Assembly (NCBI GenBank): GCA_020634135.1
Contig: JACKCG010000006.1
Location: forward strand, 242,112 to 306,111
From: Anaerolineaceae bacterium
GTDB taxonomy: Bacteria > Chloroflexota > Anaerolineae > Aggregatilineales > Phototrophicaceae
DNA length: 64,000 nucleotides
Direction of reading: 5' to 3'
The first letter of the stretch is position 1, and the number at the start of each line of letters is the position of its first letter. This document shows positions 17,571-26,027 of this stretch, in pieces. Both the position numbers and the translations under genes were made by a program. Below the pieces are notes generated by a model that was not told the origin of the DNA, searched no databases, and saw only the letters and a list, made by a program, of their open reading frames with translations.

Positions 17571-17607
17571 GGCTTCCATTTTTTCCAGATATTTGGATTT
17601 TGAGGAA
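17571..17607 (+). repeat. Operon-flanking repeat, right copy
   Basis: TCCAGATATTTGGA at 17584-17597 is the left-hand palindrome of 2545-2558 with one base changed, embedded in the same TTTTTCCAGATAT..TGGATT context and followed by GAGGAA where the left copy has CAGGAA. The two copies bracket the whole 15-kb operon. Confidence 0.5.
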
Positions 17608-17647
17608 GCCGACCGCGTCTTATTCATAGACATTCCCGATTCAAAAG

Positions 17648-17974
17648 ATGCCCCGCGATACTGATACGCCTTCCAATCCCCTGTTGCATATCCGGGAAGC
17701 ACTTGCTGTCGCACAGGAAACATCTTCGATTGCGCTCATCCTGGCAGCATTAACAGGGTTTGCTGCGTTTTTCATGGAGACCGGACGCCAGGAAGACGGC
17801 ACACAATTGGGCCAGTTTGTCCTGGCGCATTCTGCCGCCGACGATTACACCCGCCTATGGGCACGGCGCGCCCTGGAGCGTGCCAACAAGCAGGTGAAAG
17901 TAAGTCGTGGTGGGATGATGCCGGCGGATTATCCTACCACTGTGGAATCATGGGTGGCTTTGGTGCTGCGGTGA
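17648..17974 (+). pseudogene. Leftover C-terminus of a TPR-type regulator
   Basis: The 108-residue frame reads HIREALAVAQETSSIALILAAL, then FMETGRQEDGTQLGQFVLAH, then ARRALERANKQ. This is the pattern of the last tetratricopeptide-like repeats of large LuxR/MalT- or adenylate-cyclase-type regulators of this phylum, which usually end in such a segment. The DNA-binding and ATPase parts are absent. It may be a genuine small helical protein, but a fragment is more likely. It is preceded by a repeat block and ends 11 bp before an opposing exporter gene. Confidence 0.4.
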
Positions 17975-17985
17975 ATTGGGTCAGG

Positions 17986-19734
17986 TTAATCCAGTTTCTG
18001 CGCCTGATAAAAGGCATAGTACAGGCCGCGCTGAGCCAGCAGATCGGCGGGTGTGCCCTGTTCAACTACCCGGCCTTTATCAATGACGATGATGCGATCC
18101 GCCTGCGCGATGGTCGCTAACCGGTGGGCAATCACAATCGTGGTTCGTCCCTGGCGCAGCGACTCCAGCGCATGACGGAGCTTTTCTTCTGTGAGCGGGT
18201 CTAGGGCGGAGGTGGCTTCATCAAGCAGGAGCAGGCGCGGATTCCGCAGCACAGCGCGGGCAACCGCGATACGCTGACGCTCACCGCCGGAAAGGGAATG
18301 ACCGCGTTCACCGACGACGGTTTTCAGGCCATCGGGAAGTCCTGCGATGAACGGCTCTAATGCGGCGGCGCGCACCGCCCAGCCAACATCCGGGATGTCG
18401 GCAGCATCGCGGGGATACGTCAGGTTCTCCAACAGGCTCATGTTCCACAGGAACGTATCCTGGAACACCACGCCCATCGCCTCCCGGATCGCCAGCAGCG
18501 AGAGCCGCTGCATATCCATATCATCAATCCGAATGCGCCCCTCGTCCGGGTCATAGAAGCCGGTCAGCAGATCGAAAATCGTGCTTTTGCCGCCGCCACT
18601 TGGCCCGACAATACCGACAAATTCACCCGGACTGACCTCGAATGACAGATGGTTGACGCCCGCCTCGCCGCGCCCATAATGGAAGGATATATCCTCGAAA
18701 GCGATTTTCACCCCGCTTTGACTGGCGGGAGATACGGGGAGCATCGCACCATCGCTGCGTTCCGGCGGAAGCGCAAAATGCGCGTCCAGTTTCGCCGCCG
18801 CGACGCGCATGGTGGATACTCCCAACTGCGTCCGCGTGAACTGCTGCAAGGATGACAGCACCCTGGGGGCATACACCAGGAACGCTATCAGCGTCCCGAT
18901 AGACATGCGGTTGCCGAGAATCTCAAACACGCCCAGCCCCAGCACAATCGCCAGGACGAGGTTGTTCAGGAAGGACGAAAGCGTATCCACATAGAAGCCA
19001 TGCAGGGCGCTGATCGCCAGCTTGCTCTGCCGGTATCGTTCGGCCCATCCGCGCCAGAGTCCCGCCGCCCGCTGCTGCCCGTTCGCGGCGCGGATCGTCC
19101 GCAGGCCGGCCAGAGTCTCATGCGCCAGACTAGAACCGGCCTCCACCATGGCGTAGAACTGTTCATCAAGCCGCAGCATCCGCCGCCGGATAAGTCGGCT
19201 GAAAATATACAACGTTGGCACTGCCAGCATGGTCGCCAAAGCCAGTCGTCCGTTGATGGCGAACATCGCTATGACGTTGCCGATCAGAAAAAACGAGCGT
19301 GAGATCGTCGGGAGCAGGCTGTCACCGACAAAAACATCGCCGATTTCGCCACAGGTGCGGGTGACAAGCTGCAACAGTTCGCCGGAATTGAGGCGTTCCA
19401 GGTGATCCATCCGCATGGAGAGCATATGCTCGAAGGCCTCCTGCCGCAGGGCTTGCGTAACGGATGTGCCGATTTTATTGCGCTGATGTCCTTCCAGATA
19501 AGTCAGCGCCGCCGAAATGACAGGCAGCAAGATTGTACCTGCCACCACGCCCGCGATCAGCCCGACATCCCGCGAGGGAACAGCATGGTCAATCAGAAAT
19601 CGGAAAAACAGGGGCGTCACCACGTCTAATGCGGTGGCGATCATGACTAACAGAACCGACAGGATGATTGTTGAACGGTGTTTCCTGATCTGATCCAGGA
19701 CAATCTGATAGGTTCGAGAGCGGGCAGCACGCAT
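17986..19734 (-). CDS. ABC exporter, fused membrane and ATPase domains
   Basis: The 582-residue half-transporter has six predicted membrane segments in residues 20-310 and a nucleotide-binding domain after residue 340. Walker A is GPSGGGKST, the signature is LSGGERQRIAVARAV, Walker B is LLLLDEATSALD and the H-loop is IAHRLAT. This is the MsbA/LmrA-like layout of lipid or drug exporters. It should work as a homodimer, as no partner gene lies beside it. The ATG at 19732-19734 is preceded on its strand by GGAGG. The substrate is not predictable. It is transcribed towards the end of the first catabolic operon. Confidence 0.88.
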   Translation of the reverse strand: MRAARSRTYQIVLDQIRKHRSTIILSVLLVMIATALDVVTPLFFRFLIDHAVPSRDVGLIAGVVAGTILLPVISAALTYLEGHQRNKIGTSVTQALRQEAFEHMLSMRMDHLERLNSGELLQLVTRTCGEIGDVFVGDSLLPTISRSFFLIGNVIAMFAINGRLALATMLAVPTLYIFSRLIRRRMLRLDEQFYAMVEAGSSLAHETLAGLRTIRAANGQQRAAGLWRGWAERYRQSKLAISALHGFYVDTLSSFLNNLVLAIVLGLGVFEILGNRMSIGTLIAFLVYAPRVLSSLQQFTRTQLGVSTMRVAAAKLDAHFALPPERSDGAMLPVSPASQSGVKIAFEDISFHYGRGEAGVNHLSFEVSPGEFVGIVGPSGGGKSTIFDLLTGFYDPDEGRIRIDDMDMQRLSLLAIREAMGVVFQDTFLWNMSLLENLTYPRDAADIPDVGWAVRAAALEPFIAGLPDGLKTVVGERGHSLSGGERQRIAVARAVLRNPRLLLLDEATSALDPLTEEKLRHALESLRQGRTTIVIAHRLATIAQADRIIVIDKGRVVEQGTPADLLAQRGLYYAFYQAQKLD

Positions 19735-19941
19735 CCCTTAATCCTCCATCGTCATTGAACCGGGGGTAAAAGGCTGAACCGAGTGACTTTCTGCTGGTGA
19801 TCGGATGGCCCGGGGACAGGTTGACCAGGGCACGCTGCACTGCTGCGCCAGCCCGGCAAGGGCTGACCTATAATACTATCTCTGGGAGCAACTGTTACGC
19901 TATGTTGTCGGAGATTGACCCTATTAGTATCGGATTTGCGT

Positions 19942-20649
19942 TCAGGAGACAGAGGATGATTCGGTCAGAATCCGCTGGACTCCCAACCGAGACGATTCCA
20001 GATGATTGAGCAATGTTGCGTTCAGACGTTCCGGTGATCCGTCCCGGATAGCATCCAGAATCTGCCGGTGTTCAAAATGAATGGCCTCAAAGTCGGATGG
20101 TTCAAAACGCTCGGACAGGCGCGCAAGCTGGATATGAATGTTGGTTTGCTGCCACAGCGTAACCATGTGGGGTGTACCGCCACAGATGACAAGACGTTCG
20201 TGCAATGAGCGATCCAGTTCCAGGTAATCATGGATTACACTCTGCCAGCCATCTTTCCTGGCAAGGGCTGCCAGTTCGTCCATCTGAAGACCGATTTCGG
20301 CAAAGAAATCATAGTCTTCAGGGGTGAGGTATTTGTAAAGACAGAGCGCCACATAAAGCTCAAAGGCGCTGCGGATTTTATAGTCTTCGTCCAGTTTTTC
20401 CGCGCTGATTTCGGTGACGAATGTGCCCCGTCGCGCCTGCACCTGAACCAATCCCGCCACTTCCAGCCGGGTCAGGGCATTCTTCAGCGGGGTCCGGCTG
20501 ACCTTCAGACTTTCTTCCAGTTCCGCCAGATCAAGGCGCTGGCCGGGCGAGAAATCGTAGCGGAGAATCGCTTTCCTGAGTGCCTCATAGACTGTCTCAT
20601 TCAGGTTAGGAATAGCAGCAGGTTGGAGGCTGGGAGTATTTCGAGACAC
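19942..20649 (-). CDS. GntR-family regulator (FCD) of the second catabolic operon
   Basis: The 235-residue protein has a winged helix (about residues 15-80: LDLAELEESLKVSRTPLKNALTRLEVAGLV) and an FCD domain with LDRSLHERLV, HFEHRQILDAIRD and LLNHLES supplying likely metal/ligand histidines. It is divergently transcribed from the large operon beginning at 20957. Its own upstream region and that operon's promoter both carry CTGAAATTTCAG, strong evidence that this protein binds both and represses both. The ligand is probably an intermediate of the pathway. Confidence 0.88.
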   Translation of the reverse strand: MSRNTPSLQPAAIPNLNETVYEALRKAILRYDFSPGQRLDLAELEESLKVSRTPLKNALTRLEVAGLVQVQARRGTFVTEISAEKLDEDYKIRSAFELYVALCLYKYLTPEDYDFFAEIGLQMDELAALARKDGWQSVIHDYLELDRSLHERLVICGGTPHMVTLWQQTNIHIQLARLSERFEPSDFEAIHFEHRQILDAIRDGSPERLNATLLNHLESSRLGVQRILTESSSVS

Positions 20650-20676
20650 TTTTCAGATGATCTCCAGATAGACACC

Positions 20677-20694
20677 AAACTGAAATTTCAGTTT
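20677..20694. promoter_or_regulatory. 18-bp operator in front of the GntR gene
   Basis: AAACTGAAATTTCAGTTT is a perfect 18-bp palindrome. It lies between the predicted minus-strand start site and the GntR start codon, a position suited to autorepression. Its 12-bp core recurs at 20911-20922. Confidence 0.8.
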
Positions 20695-20724
20695 GCCCGG
20701 TTTTATGTGCAAAATTACCTGTAA

Positions 20725-20753
20725 ATCATAATAGATTCCCAGGTGTCTGTCAA
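20725..20753 (-). promoter_or_regulatory. Sigma-70 promoter of the GntR gene
   Basis: On the minus strand, TTGACA (20753-20748) and TATGAT (20730-20725) are separated by 17 bp, directed towards the GntR gene. Confidence 0.7.
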
Positions 20754-20873
20754 TCATTACTTACAGATTGCATTTCAATTGGGTGCTGAACTGGCTTCAA
20801 ACCAGGGTTTTTCGGCCTGAATCAGGTTCAAATGCCCCGAACCGGCGTCACCGGCACGGAGCGGGCAGATGAT

Positions 20874-20901
20874 TTGACAAACATCTGTTTTGCGATATGA
20901 T
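20874..20901 (+). promoter_or_regulatory. Sigma-70 promoter of the second catabolic operon
   Basis: TTGACA at 20874-20879 and TATGAT at 20896-20901, 16 bp apart, face the gene at 20957. The expected transcription start near 20908 touches the operator at 20911. Confidence 0.75.
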
Positions 20902-20910
20902 TGCTTGTAA

Positions 20911-20922
20911 CTGAAATTTCAG
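20911..20922. promoter_or_regulatory. Operator core at the start of the second operon
   Basis: CTGAAATTTCAG, a perfect 12-bp palindrome identical to the centre of 20677-20694, lies over the predicted transcription start. A bound GntR dimer would block initiation. Confidence 0.78.
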
Positions 20923-20956
20923 ATTAATTAGATTATTTAAGGTAACACACTCTCCG

Positions 20957-21805
20957 ATGCGAAAAATAGGTATTGAGATTTTTTATTGGATTGAGCGCTG
21001 GGCAGACGACCAGATTGCTTATTTCCCCAGGGCCAGAGACTGCGGGTTTGACAGTGTTGAAATCTCTTTTGTTTCCGGCCCGGAAACCATTGACATCCCC
21101 CGGATGCGCGCAGAATTGGATCGGCTAGGCCTGGGCGTCTTTTGCAGCACGGGATTGAGCTTGCAGACGGACATCACCAGCCCGGATGACCGTGTCCGCG
21201 CCGCCGGGATCCAGTATCTGCGGCGCTGCCTGGAAACCGCCCAACAGTTGGGCAGCCCCATTCTGGGCGGTGTGACCTATGCCCCCTGGCTGCAATTCCC
21301 CCAAACAGACGATCTGCGCCCTTACCGTGACCGCAGCGCCGCCGCACTTAAAGAAATCGCGCGGATCGCCGGCGATCTGGGCATAACGCTCACGCTGGAA
21401 ATCCTCAACCGCTTCGAGACTTTCATGTTCAATACCGTGACCGAGGGGCTGTCGTTCCTCCATCAGATTGACCAGCCTGCCGTGAAATTGCAGCTCGACA
21501 CATATCACATGAACATGGAAGAGGATAATCTGTCCGCCGCAATTCGTCAGGCCGGTTCACAGCTTGGGCACTTCCACTGCGCAGCCAGTAATCGCAAGTT
21601 GCCAGGGCGGGGGCATATCAACTGGAACGCCATCAAGACCGCATTAGATGCGGTCAACTACCAGGGGGCGATGGTCATTGAGACTTTTCCCAACCCGAAT
21701 GTTGAAACCGGGAGAACCGTCAACACATGGCGGCCCCTGGTGGGCGAGGACATGGACGCAGATGTAAAAGAGGCGTTGGCGTTTCTGCGAGAAACCGTTG
21801 CTTAA
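20957..21805 (+). CDS. Sugar phosphate isomerase/epimerase-like TIM barrel
   Basis: The 282-residue protein has the xylose-isomerase-like (AP endonuclease 2) fold. Metal-ligand positions of the family are visible: Glu in TLEILNRFE near residue 147, Asp/His in LQLDTYHMNMEE near residue 182, His in GHFHCAASNRKLPGRGHI near residue 206, and Glu in MVIETFPN. This pattern matches D-tagatose/psicose 3-epimerases and related ketose epimerases, with Glu-Asp-His-Glu around Mn. As the first gene of the operon it probably interconverts a ketose released from the imported substrate. Confidence 0.8.
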   Translation: MRKIGIEIFYWIERWADDQIAYFPRARDCGFDSVEISFVSGPETIDIPRMRAELDRLGLGVFCSTGLSLQTDITSPDDRVRAAGIQYLRRCLETAQQLGSPILGGVTYAPWLQFPQTDDLRPYRDRSAAALKEIARIAGDLGITLTLEILNRFETFMFNTVTEGLSFLHQIDQPAVKLQLDTYHMNMEEDNLSAAIRQAGSQLGHFHCAASNRKLPGRGHINWNAIKTALDAVNYQGAMVIETFPNPNVETGRTVNTWRPLVGEDMDADVKEALAFLRETVA

Positions 21806-21966
21806 GGTTGTGACCCGGAGTGGATTACTTGATTTCGCTGATCTTTGGCGAAAATGACTGCAAGAGAGATGTCCGAACATAGTCAGAGGGGGTATGTGCA
21901 TAGGATAACGTGAACCGACGCTAGAGAAAATGCTTTCAGAGAAACATAGTCTATTAGAGGAGATAA

Positions 21967-23220
21967 ATGGTGTTTAACTCAAAGCGCATCAAACTCATTT
22001 TTGCGATCACCCTGCTAAGCATCCTGACCCTGGTCGCCATTGGCGCAGTTATGGCCCAGGATGAACTCATTGGCGAAGTTCCCGGTTTTGCGAGCTGGGA
22101 AGAAGTTCTGGCAGCCGCTGAAGGCACTACCGTTAACTGGTGGATGTGGGGCGGTAGCGACAAAATCAACACCGATGTGGATACGGACATCGGCCAGCGG
22201 GTACAGGAGTTGTATGGCATTACGCTGAACCGCGTCCCGAATGGTGCCGAACTGTTTGTTGACCAGGTATTGAATGAAGCCGCTGCCGGTGTTGAGCAGG
22301 GCGCTATTGACCTGATGTGGATCAACGGTGAGAACTTCAAGACTCTGGCAGAAGCCGACTTGCTTTACGGCCCCTGGTCGGAATTCATTCCCAATGCCGT
22401 CTATGTTGATTGGGCAGACCCCGCTCTCGCCTATGATTTTGGTTATCCGGTGAACGGCTATGAATCGCCATGGGGTCATGCTCAATTCGTGATGGAATAC
22501 AACACGGCGCTGGTTGGCGAAGAGCCGCCTACAACCTTTGAAGACCTGACAGCCTGGATTGAAGCGAACCCTGGGTTGTTCACCTATCCCGCGCTTCCTG
22601 ATTTCACCGGTAGTGTGTTCGTGCGACACGTATTCTACTGGGTAGCCGGAGGCCCCGAACCATTCCTGGGTGAATTCGACCAGGAAGTATTCGACCAGTA
22701 TGCCCCCGCTGTGTGGGAATATCTGAATTCAATTGAGCCGAATCTGTGGCGTGGTGGCGAAACCTATCCTGAGGCAACAGTCATGGATAGTATGCTGGCG
22801 AATCAGGAAATCGCATTCAGCATGGGTTATGGCCCGGCTGATGCCGCCAACAACATCGCGCAGGGTATCTACCCGGATACGATTCGTACCTTCGTGTTTG
22901 ATACCGGAACGATCTCCAACAACAACTTCGTTGCGATCCCCTTCAATTCCCCCAATCCGGCGGGCGCTATGGTAATCGCCAACTACATTCTCTCTGAAGA
23001 ATTCCAGTTGAAACTGGTTGACCCGGCAAAGTGGGCCTGGCTATCGCCAATCTCACCAGCCGTGTATTCGGAAGAATTCCAACAGGCGGTTGCTGGAATG
23101 GAACTGCACCCGGCGACACTGTCTCCGACTGCGCTGGCCGCCGCTGCGCTGCCAGAACCGAATGGGGACTGGGTCACTGCGATTGAAGCCGGATGGATTA
23201 AGAACGTCCTGGAAAACTAA
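21967..23220 (+). CDS. ABC substrate-binding protein (YnjB-like)
   Basis: The 417-residue family 1-type extracellular binding protein has a signal peptide of about 27 residues ending in VMAQ and no lipobox cysteine. Segments such as VNWWMWGGSDKINTDVD, IDLMWINGENFKTL and a late AMVIANYILSEEFQLKL follow the YnjB branch of this superfamily. Together with the two permeases and the ATPase encoded next it forms an importer of YnjBCD/PotABCD style. The ligand was not recognised; the operon content suggests a sugar or nucleoside-like compound. A stable hairpin lies between this gene and the permease gene. Confidence 0.83.
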   Translation: MVFNSKRIKLIFAITLLSILTLVAIGAVMAQDELIGEVPGFASWEEVLAAAEGTTVNWWMWGGSDKINTDVDTDIGQRVQELYGITLNRVPNGAELFVDQVLNEAAAGVEQGAIDLMWINGENFKTLAEADLLYGPWSEFIPNAVYVDWADPALAYDFGYPVNGYESPWGHAQFVMEYNTALVGEEPPTTFEDLTAWIEANPGLFTYPALPDFTGSVFVRHVFYWVAGGPEPFLGEFDQEVFDQYAPAVWEYLNSIEPNLWRGGETYPEATVMDSMLANQEIAFSMGYGPADAANNIAQGIYPDTIRTFVFDTGTISNNNFVAIPFNSPNPAGAMVIANYILSEEFQLKLVDPAKWAWLSPISPAVYSEEFQQAVAGMELHPATLSPTALAAAALPEPNGDWVTAIEAGWIKNVLEN

Positions 23221-23239
23221 GCAGAAACACAGAACCACG

Positions 23240-23269
23240 CAGGGTGGCCGGCCTGTACCGGCCATCCTG
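23240..23269 (+). other. Intercistronic stem-loop after the binding-protein gene
   Basis: A 12-bp stem with one G-U pair (23240-23251 against 23258-23269) closes a 6-nt loop, 17 bp before the permease start. There is no T-tract, so it more likely protects the upstream mRNA than terminates transcription. Confidence 0.65.
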
Positions 23270-23285
23270 TTGAAGAGGAGTGGCT

Positions 23286-24158
23286 ATGAATCGACTCAAG
23301 CTGATGGAAAAGCTGAGAGTTCCTATGATGCTCTTTCCGGCGATTGCCATTATTGTGGTGTTGTTCGGCGGGGGGATGATCTCAGGTGTGGGGCAGAGCG
23401 TCGGCTATTTCCCAGTCATCGGGCTGAATGATTTTACGCTTGATTATTACCGCGATGTGCTCACCGACGACGGTTTTATGACGTCGCTCTGGCTCACATT
23501 CCGGTTAGCTTTTTTGAGCACATTGTTTGCATCCGTGTTGGCCGTAGCGTTTGCGCTCGTACTGCGGCACGCTTTCCGGGGCAGCCGCCTGCTGACCCTG
23601 ATCTACCAGGTGCCGATCCCAATCCCGCATCTGGTGGTGGCAACCGGCATCGTCCTGCTGGTCAGCCAGAGCGGTCTGTTATCGCGCGGCTCGGTTGCGC
23701 TGGGGCTGACACAGACTCCGCGCGATTTCCCGGTCATGGTATTTGATCCGGCGGGGGTCGCCATCCAGTTGACGTTTTTATGGAAGGAAGTGCCTTTTAT
23801 CGGGGTCGTTGTGCTGGCAGTGCTGAAGAGTGTCGGCCCGCAGTACGAAGAGATCGCGCGCACGCTGGGGGCGAATAGCTGGCAGCGGTTTCGTTATGTG
23901 CTTTTCCCGCTGATGCTGCCGGGCATCCTGTCAACTTCAATTATTGTATTTGCCTTTGTTTTCGCCAATTACGAAATACCGCTTCTGCTCGGTGTCCGGC
24001 ATCCGACCACACTTCCGGTGATGGCATTCCGAAACTATCAGGACCCTGACCTCGCCTTAAGACCGCAGGCTATGGCAATCAGCATGATTCTGGCGGTGGT
24101 TGCCATTATCTTGCTGGTGGCATATAAGCGCCTTGCCAAATACGCGGTTGAGTCATAA
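23286..24158 (+). CDS. ABC importer permease
   Basis: The 290-residue inner-membrane permease has six hydrophobic segments and the binding-protein-dependent transport EAA loop EEIARTLGANSWQRFRYVLFP near residue 193, which contacts the ATPase. ATG 23286 has AGAGGAG 5 bp upstream; a GTG at 23280 overlaps that site. The next permease gene follows after 18 bp. Confidence 0.85.
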   Translation: MNRLKLMEKLRVPMMLFPAIAIIVVLFGGGMISGVGQSVGYFPVIGLNDFTLDYYRDVLTDDGFMTSLWLTFRLAFLSTLFASVLAVAFALVLRHAFRGSRLLTLIYQVPIPIPHLVVATGIVLLVSQSGLLSRGSVALGLTQTPRDFPVMVFDPAGVAIQLTFLWKEVPFIGVVVLAVLKSVGPQYEEIARTLGANSWQRFRYVLFPLMLPGILSTSIIVFAFVFANYEIPLLLGVRHPTTLPVMAFRNYQDPDLALRPQAMAISMILAVVAIILLVAYKRLAKYAVES

Positions 24159-24176
24159 CGCAAAGAGGACATAGCG

Positions 24177-24980
24177 ATGCAAAGAACGTTTCGCTGGTTA
24201 GCCGTCATCGCCATTGTATTGGGCGTGGCGCTGCCTGTTATTCCACAGATTATCTGGTCACTTGCGCACCGCTGGTTATTCCCCGCGCTCCTACCAACGG
24301 AATGGAGTATGTCATCCTGGGAATACGTTTTTTCCCCTTCATCGCGTGTCGTTGAAGGATTCATGAACAGCCTGGAAATCGCCGTGTTCGTCTGTATCCT
24401 CTCGATCCTGGTGGGGCTGCCAGCGGCGCGGGCTATCGCTCTGAACGACTTCAAAGGGAAGGGCATTATTGAGTGGCTGCTGATGGTGCCGATTATCGTG
24501 CCGGGTATCGTCTCGACACTGGGTATCCACCAGTTGTTCATTCGCCTGCACCTGACGAACACATTTATCGGGGTCAGCCTGGTGCATCTCATCCCCTGTA
24601 TTCCCTATATGGTACTCGTCATGGTCAGTGTGTTTTCCAATTACGGCACTGAGCTGGAAGACACCGCGAGGACGCTGGGGGCAGGGCCGATCCGCGTTTT
24701 CCTGAATGTGACACTGCCCGGCATCCTGCCCGGATTGATGGTTGCCACGATGTTCACTTTCCTGATTTCCTGGGGGCAGTACATCACGACTGTGCTGATC
24801 GGTGGCGGCACTATCGTCACCTTGCCGGTGGTGTTATTCCCCTTTATCACCGGTATTAACTATTCCAATGCAGCCGCTATCAGCCTGGTTTTTGTGGCTC
24901 CGGCTATTCTGGTGCTGATCTTCACCTCTCGTCAATTGGGGCAGGACTCAGCCGTGATGGGAGGATTTGGACGACTATGA
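24177..24980 (+). CDS. ABC importer permease
   Basis: The 267-residue second permease has six hydrophobic segments and the EAA loop ELEDTARTLGAGPIRVFLNV near residue 159. It heterodimerises with the preceding permease. Its stop overlaps the ATPase gene start by 4 bp (ATGA), so permease and ATPase are translationally coupled. Confidence 0.85.
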   Translation: MQRTFRWLAVIAIVLGVALPVIPQIIWSLAHRWLFPALLPTEWSMSSWEYVFSPSSRVVEGFMNSLEIAVFVCILSILVGLPAARAIALNDFKGKGIIEWLLMVPIIVPGIVSTLGIHQLFIRLHLTNTFIGVSLVHLIPCIPYMVLVMVSVFSNYGTELEDTARTLGAGPIRVFLNVTLPGILPGLMVATMFTFLISWGQYITTVLIGGGTIVTLPVVLFPFITGINYSNAAAISLVFVAPAILVLIFTSRQLGQDSAVMGGFGRL

Positions 24981-26026
24981 CCCACGTAATGCTCGAGGGA
25001 TTAACCCGCCGTTTTGACGATGTAATCGCAGTGAATAATCTCAATCTTGAGGTGGAATCCGGCGAACTAATCGCTTTTCTGGGTCCCTCCGGTTGTGGCA
25101 AAACCACTACGTTACGGATGATTACCGGTTTGCTGCTGCCGTCGGAAGGCGATGTCCAATTTGACGGTAAATCCATGATTGCCGTCCCTACGGAGAAGCG
25201 CGGCGCGGTCATGGTGTTCCAGAAGCACCTGTTATTTCCAACGATGGATGTTGCCCGGAATGTCGGCTTTGGCCTCAAGATGGCGGGCATCTCTAAAAAA
25301 GAGATTGACCGCCGGGTGAGCGAAATGCTGGAACTGGTGCATCTGCCGGGATTTGAAACGCGCCGCCCGCATGAGCTTTCCGGGGGGCAGCAGCAGCGGA
25401 TCGCCCTGGCGCGCGCCCTGATTGTCCGCCCTAATGTGCTCCTGCTGGATGAGCCGCTGGCGAACCTGGATGCCAATCTGCGCCTGGAGATGCGTGAGCT
25501 GATCCGCACGATTCAACGCGAGATGAATATCACGAGCATCTTTGTGACCCATGACCAGGAAGAGGCGGTCATGCTGGCGGATCGTATCGCCCTGATGTTT
25601 GATGGTGTCTTGCAGCAGTTTGATGTGCCAAAGGCGTTTTATGAACGCCCCAATTCTGCTGAAGTCGCTCATTTCTTCCGCAATGATAATTTCCTGGCAG
25701 GAACCCGGCATGGCGATTGTGTCGAAACCGGGCTGGGCAGCCTGGCGATACTGCCCGACCATGTCACGCAGCCAGATGGCAAGGTTGTGGTAACAGTCCG
25801 CCCTGAAGACATCTATCTTGCTCCCACCAGCGACGAAAACCTCATTCATGTGAAGGTGCTGGCACAGGTCTACATGGGCACATACAAGCAGGTTCAACTG
25901 GATGTGGACGGCAACAAGTGGCTGGCACATGGCCCGGCAGACCTTGACATCCGGGAAGGCGATACGATTCCGATCCAACTACCGAAAACCCATATCTGGC
26001 TGCTGCCACCTGTAAACGGAAAATAA
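24977..26026 (+). CDS. ABC importer ATPase (PotA/MalK-type)
   Basis: The 349-residue ATPase has Walker A GPSGCGKTT (about residues 36-44), Q-loop MVFQKHLLFP, signature ELSGGQQQRIALARAL, Walker B VLLLDEPLANLD and switch VTHDQEEAV. Residues after about 240 form the TOBE/OB-fold regulatory region seen in PotA and MalK. This is the only ATPase of this type in the window. It may also serve the importer at 53286-56555, which has no ATPase gene of its own. Confidence 0.88.
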   Translation: MTHVMLEGLTRRFDDVIAVNNLNLEVESGELIAFLGPSGCGKTTTLRMITGLLLPSEGDVQFDGKSMIAVPTEKRGAVMVFQKHLLFPTMDVARNVGFGLKMAGISKKEIDRRVSEMLELVHLPGFETRRPHELSGGQQQRIALARALIVRPNVLLLDEPLANLDANLRLEMRELIRTIQREMNITSIFVTHDQEEAVMLADRIALMFDGVLQQFDVPKAFYERPNSAEVAHFFRNDNFLAGTRHGDCVETGLGSLAILPDHVTQPDGKVVVTVRPEDIYLAPTSDENLIHVKVLAQVYMGTYKQVQLDVDGNKWLAHGPADLDIREGDTIPIQLPKTHIWLLPPVNGK

Positions 26027-26027
26027 C

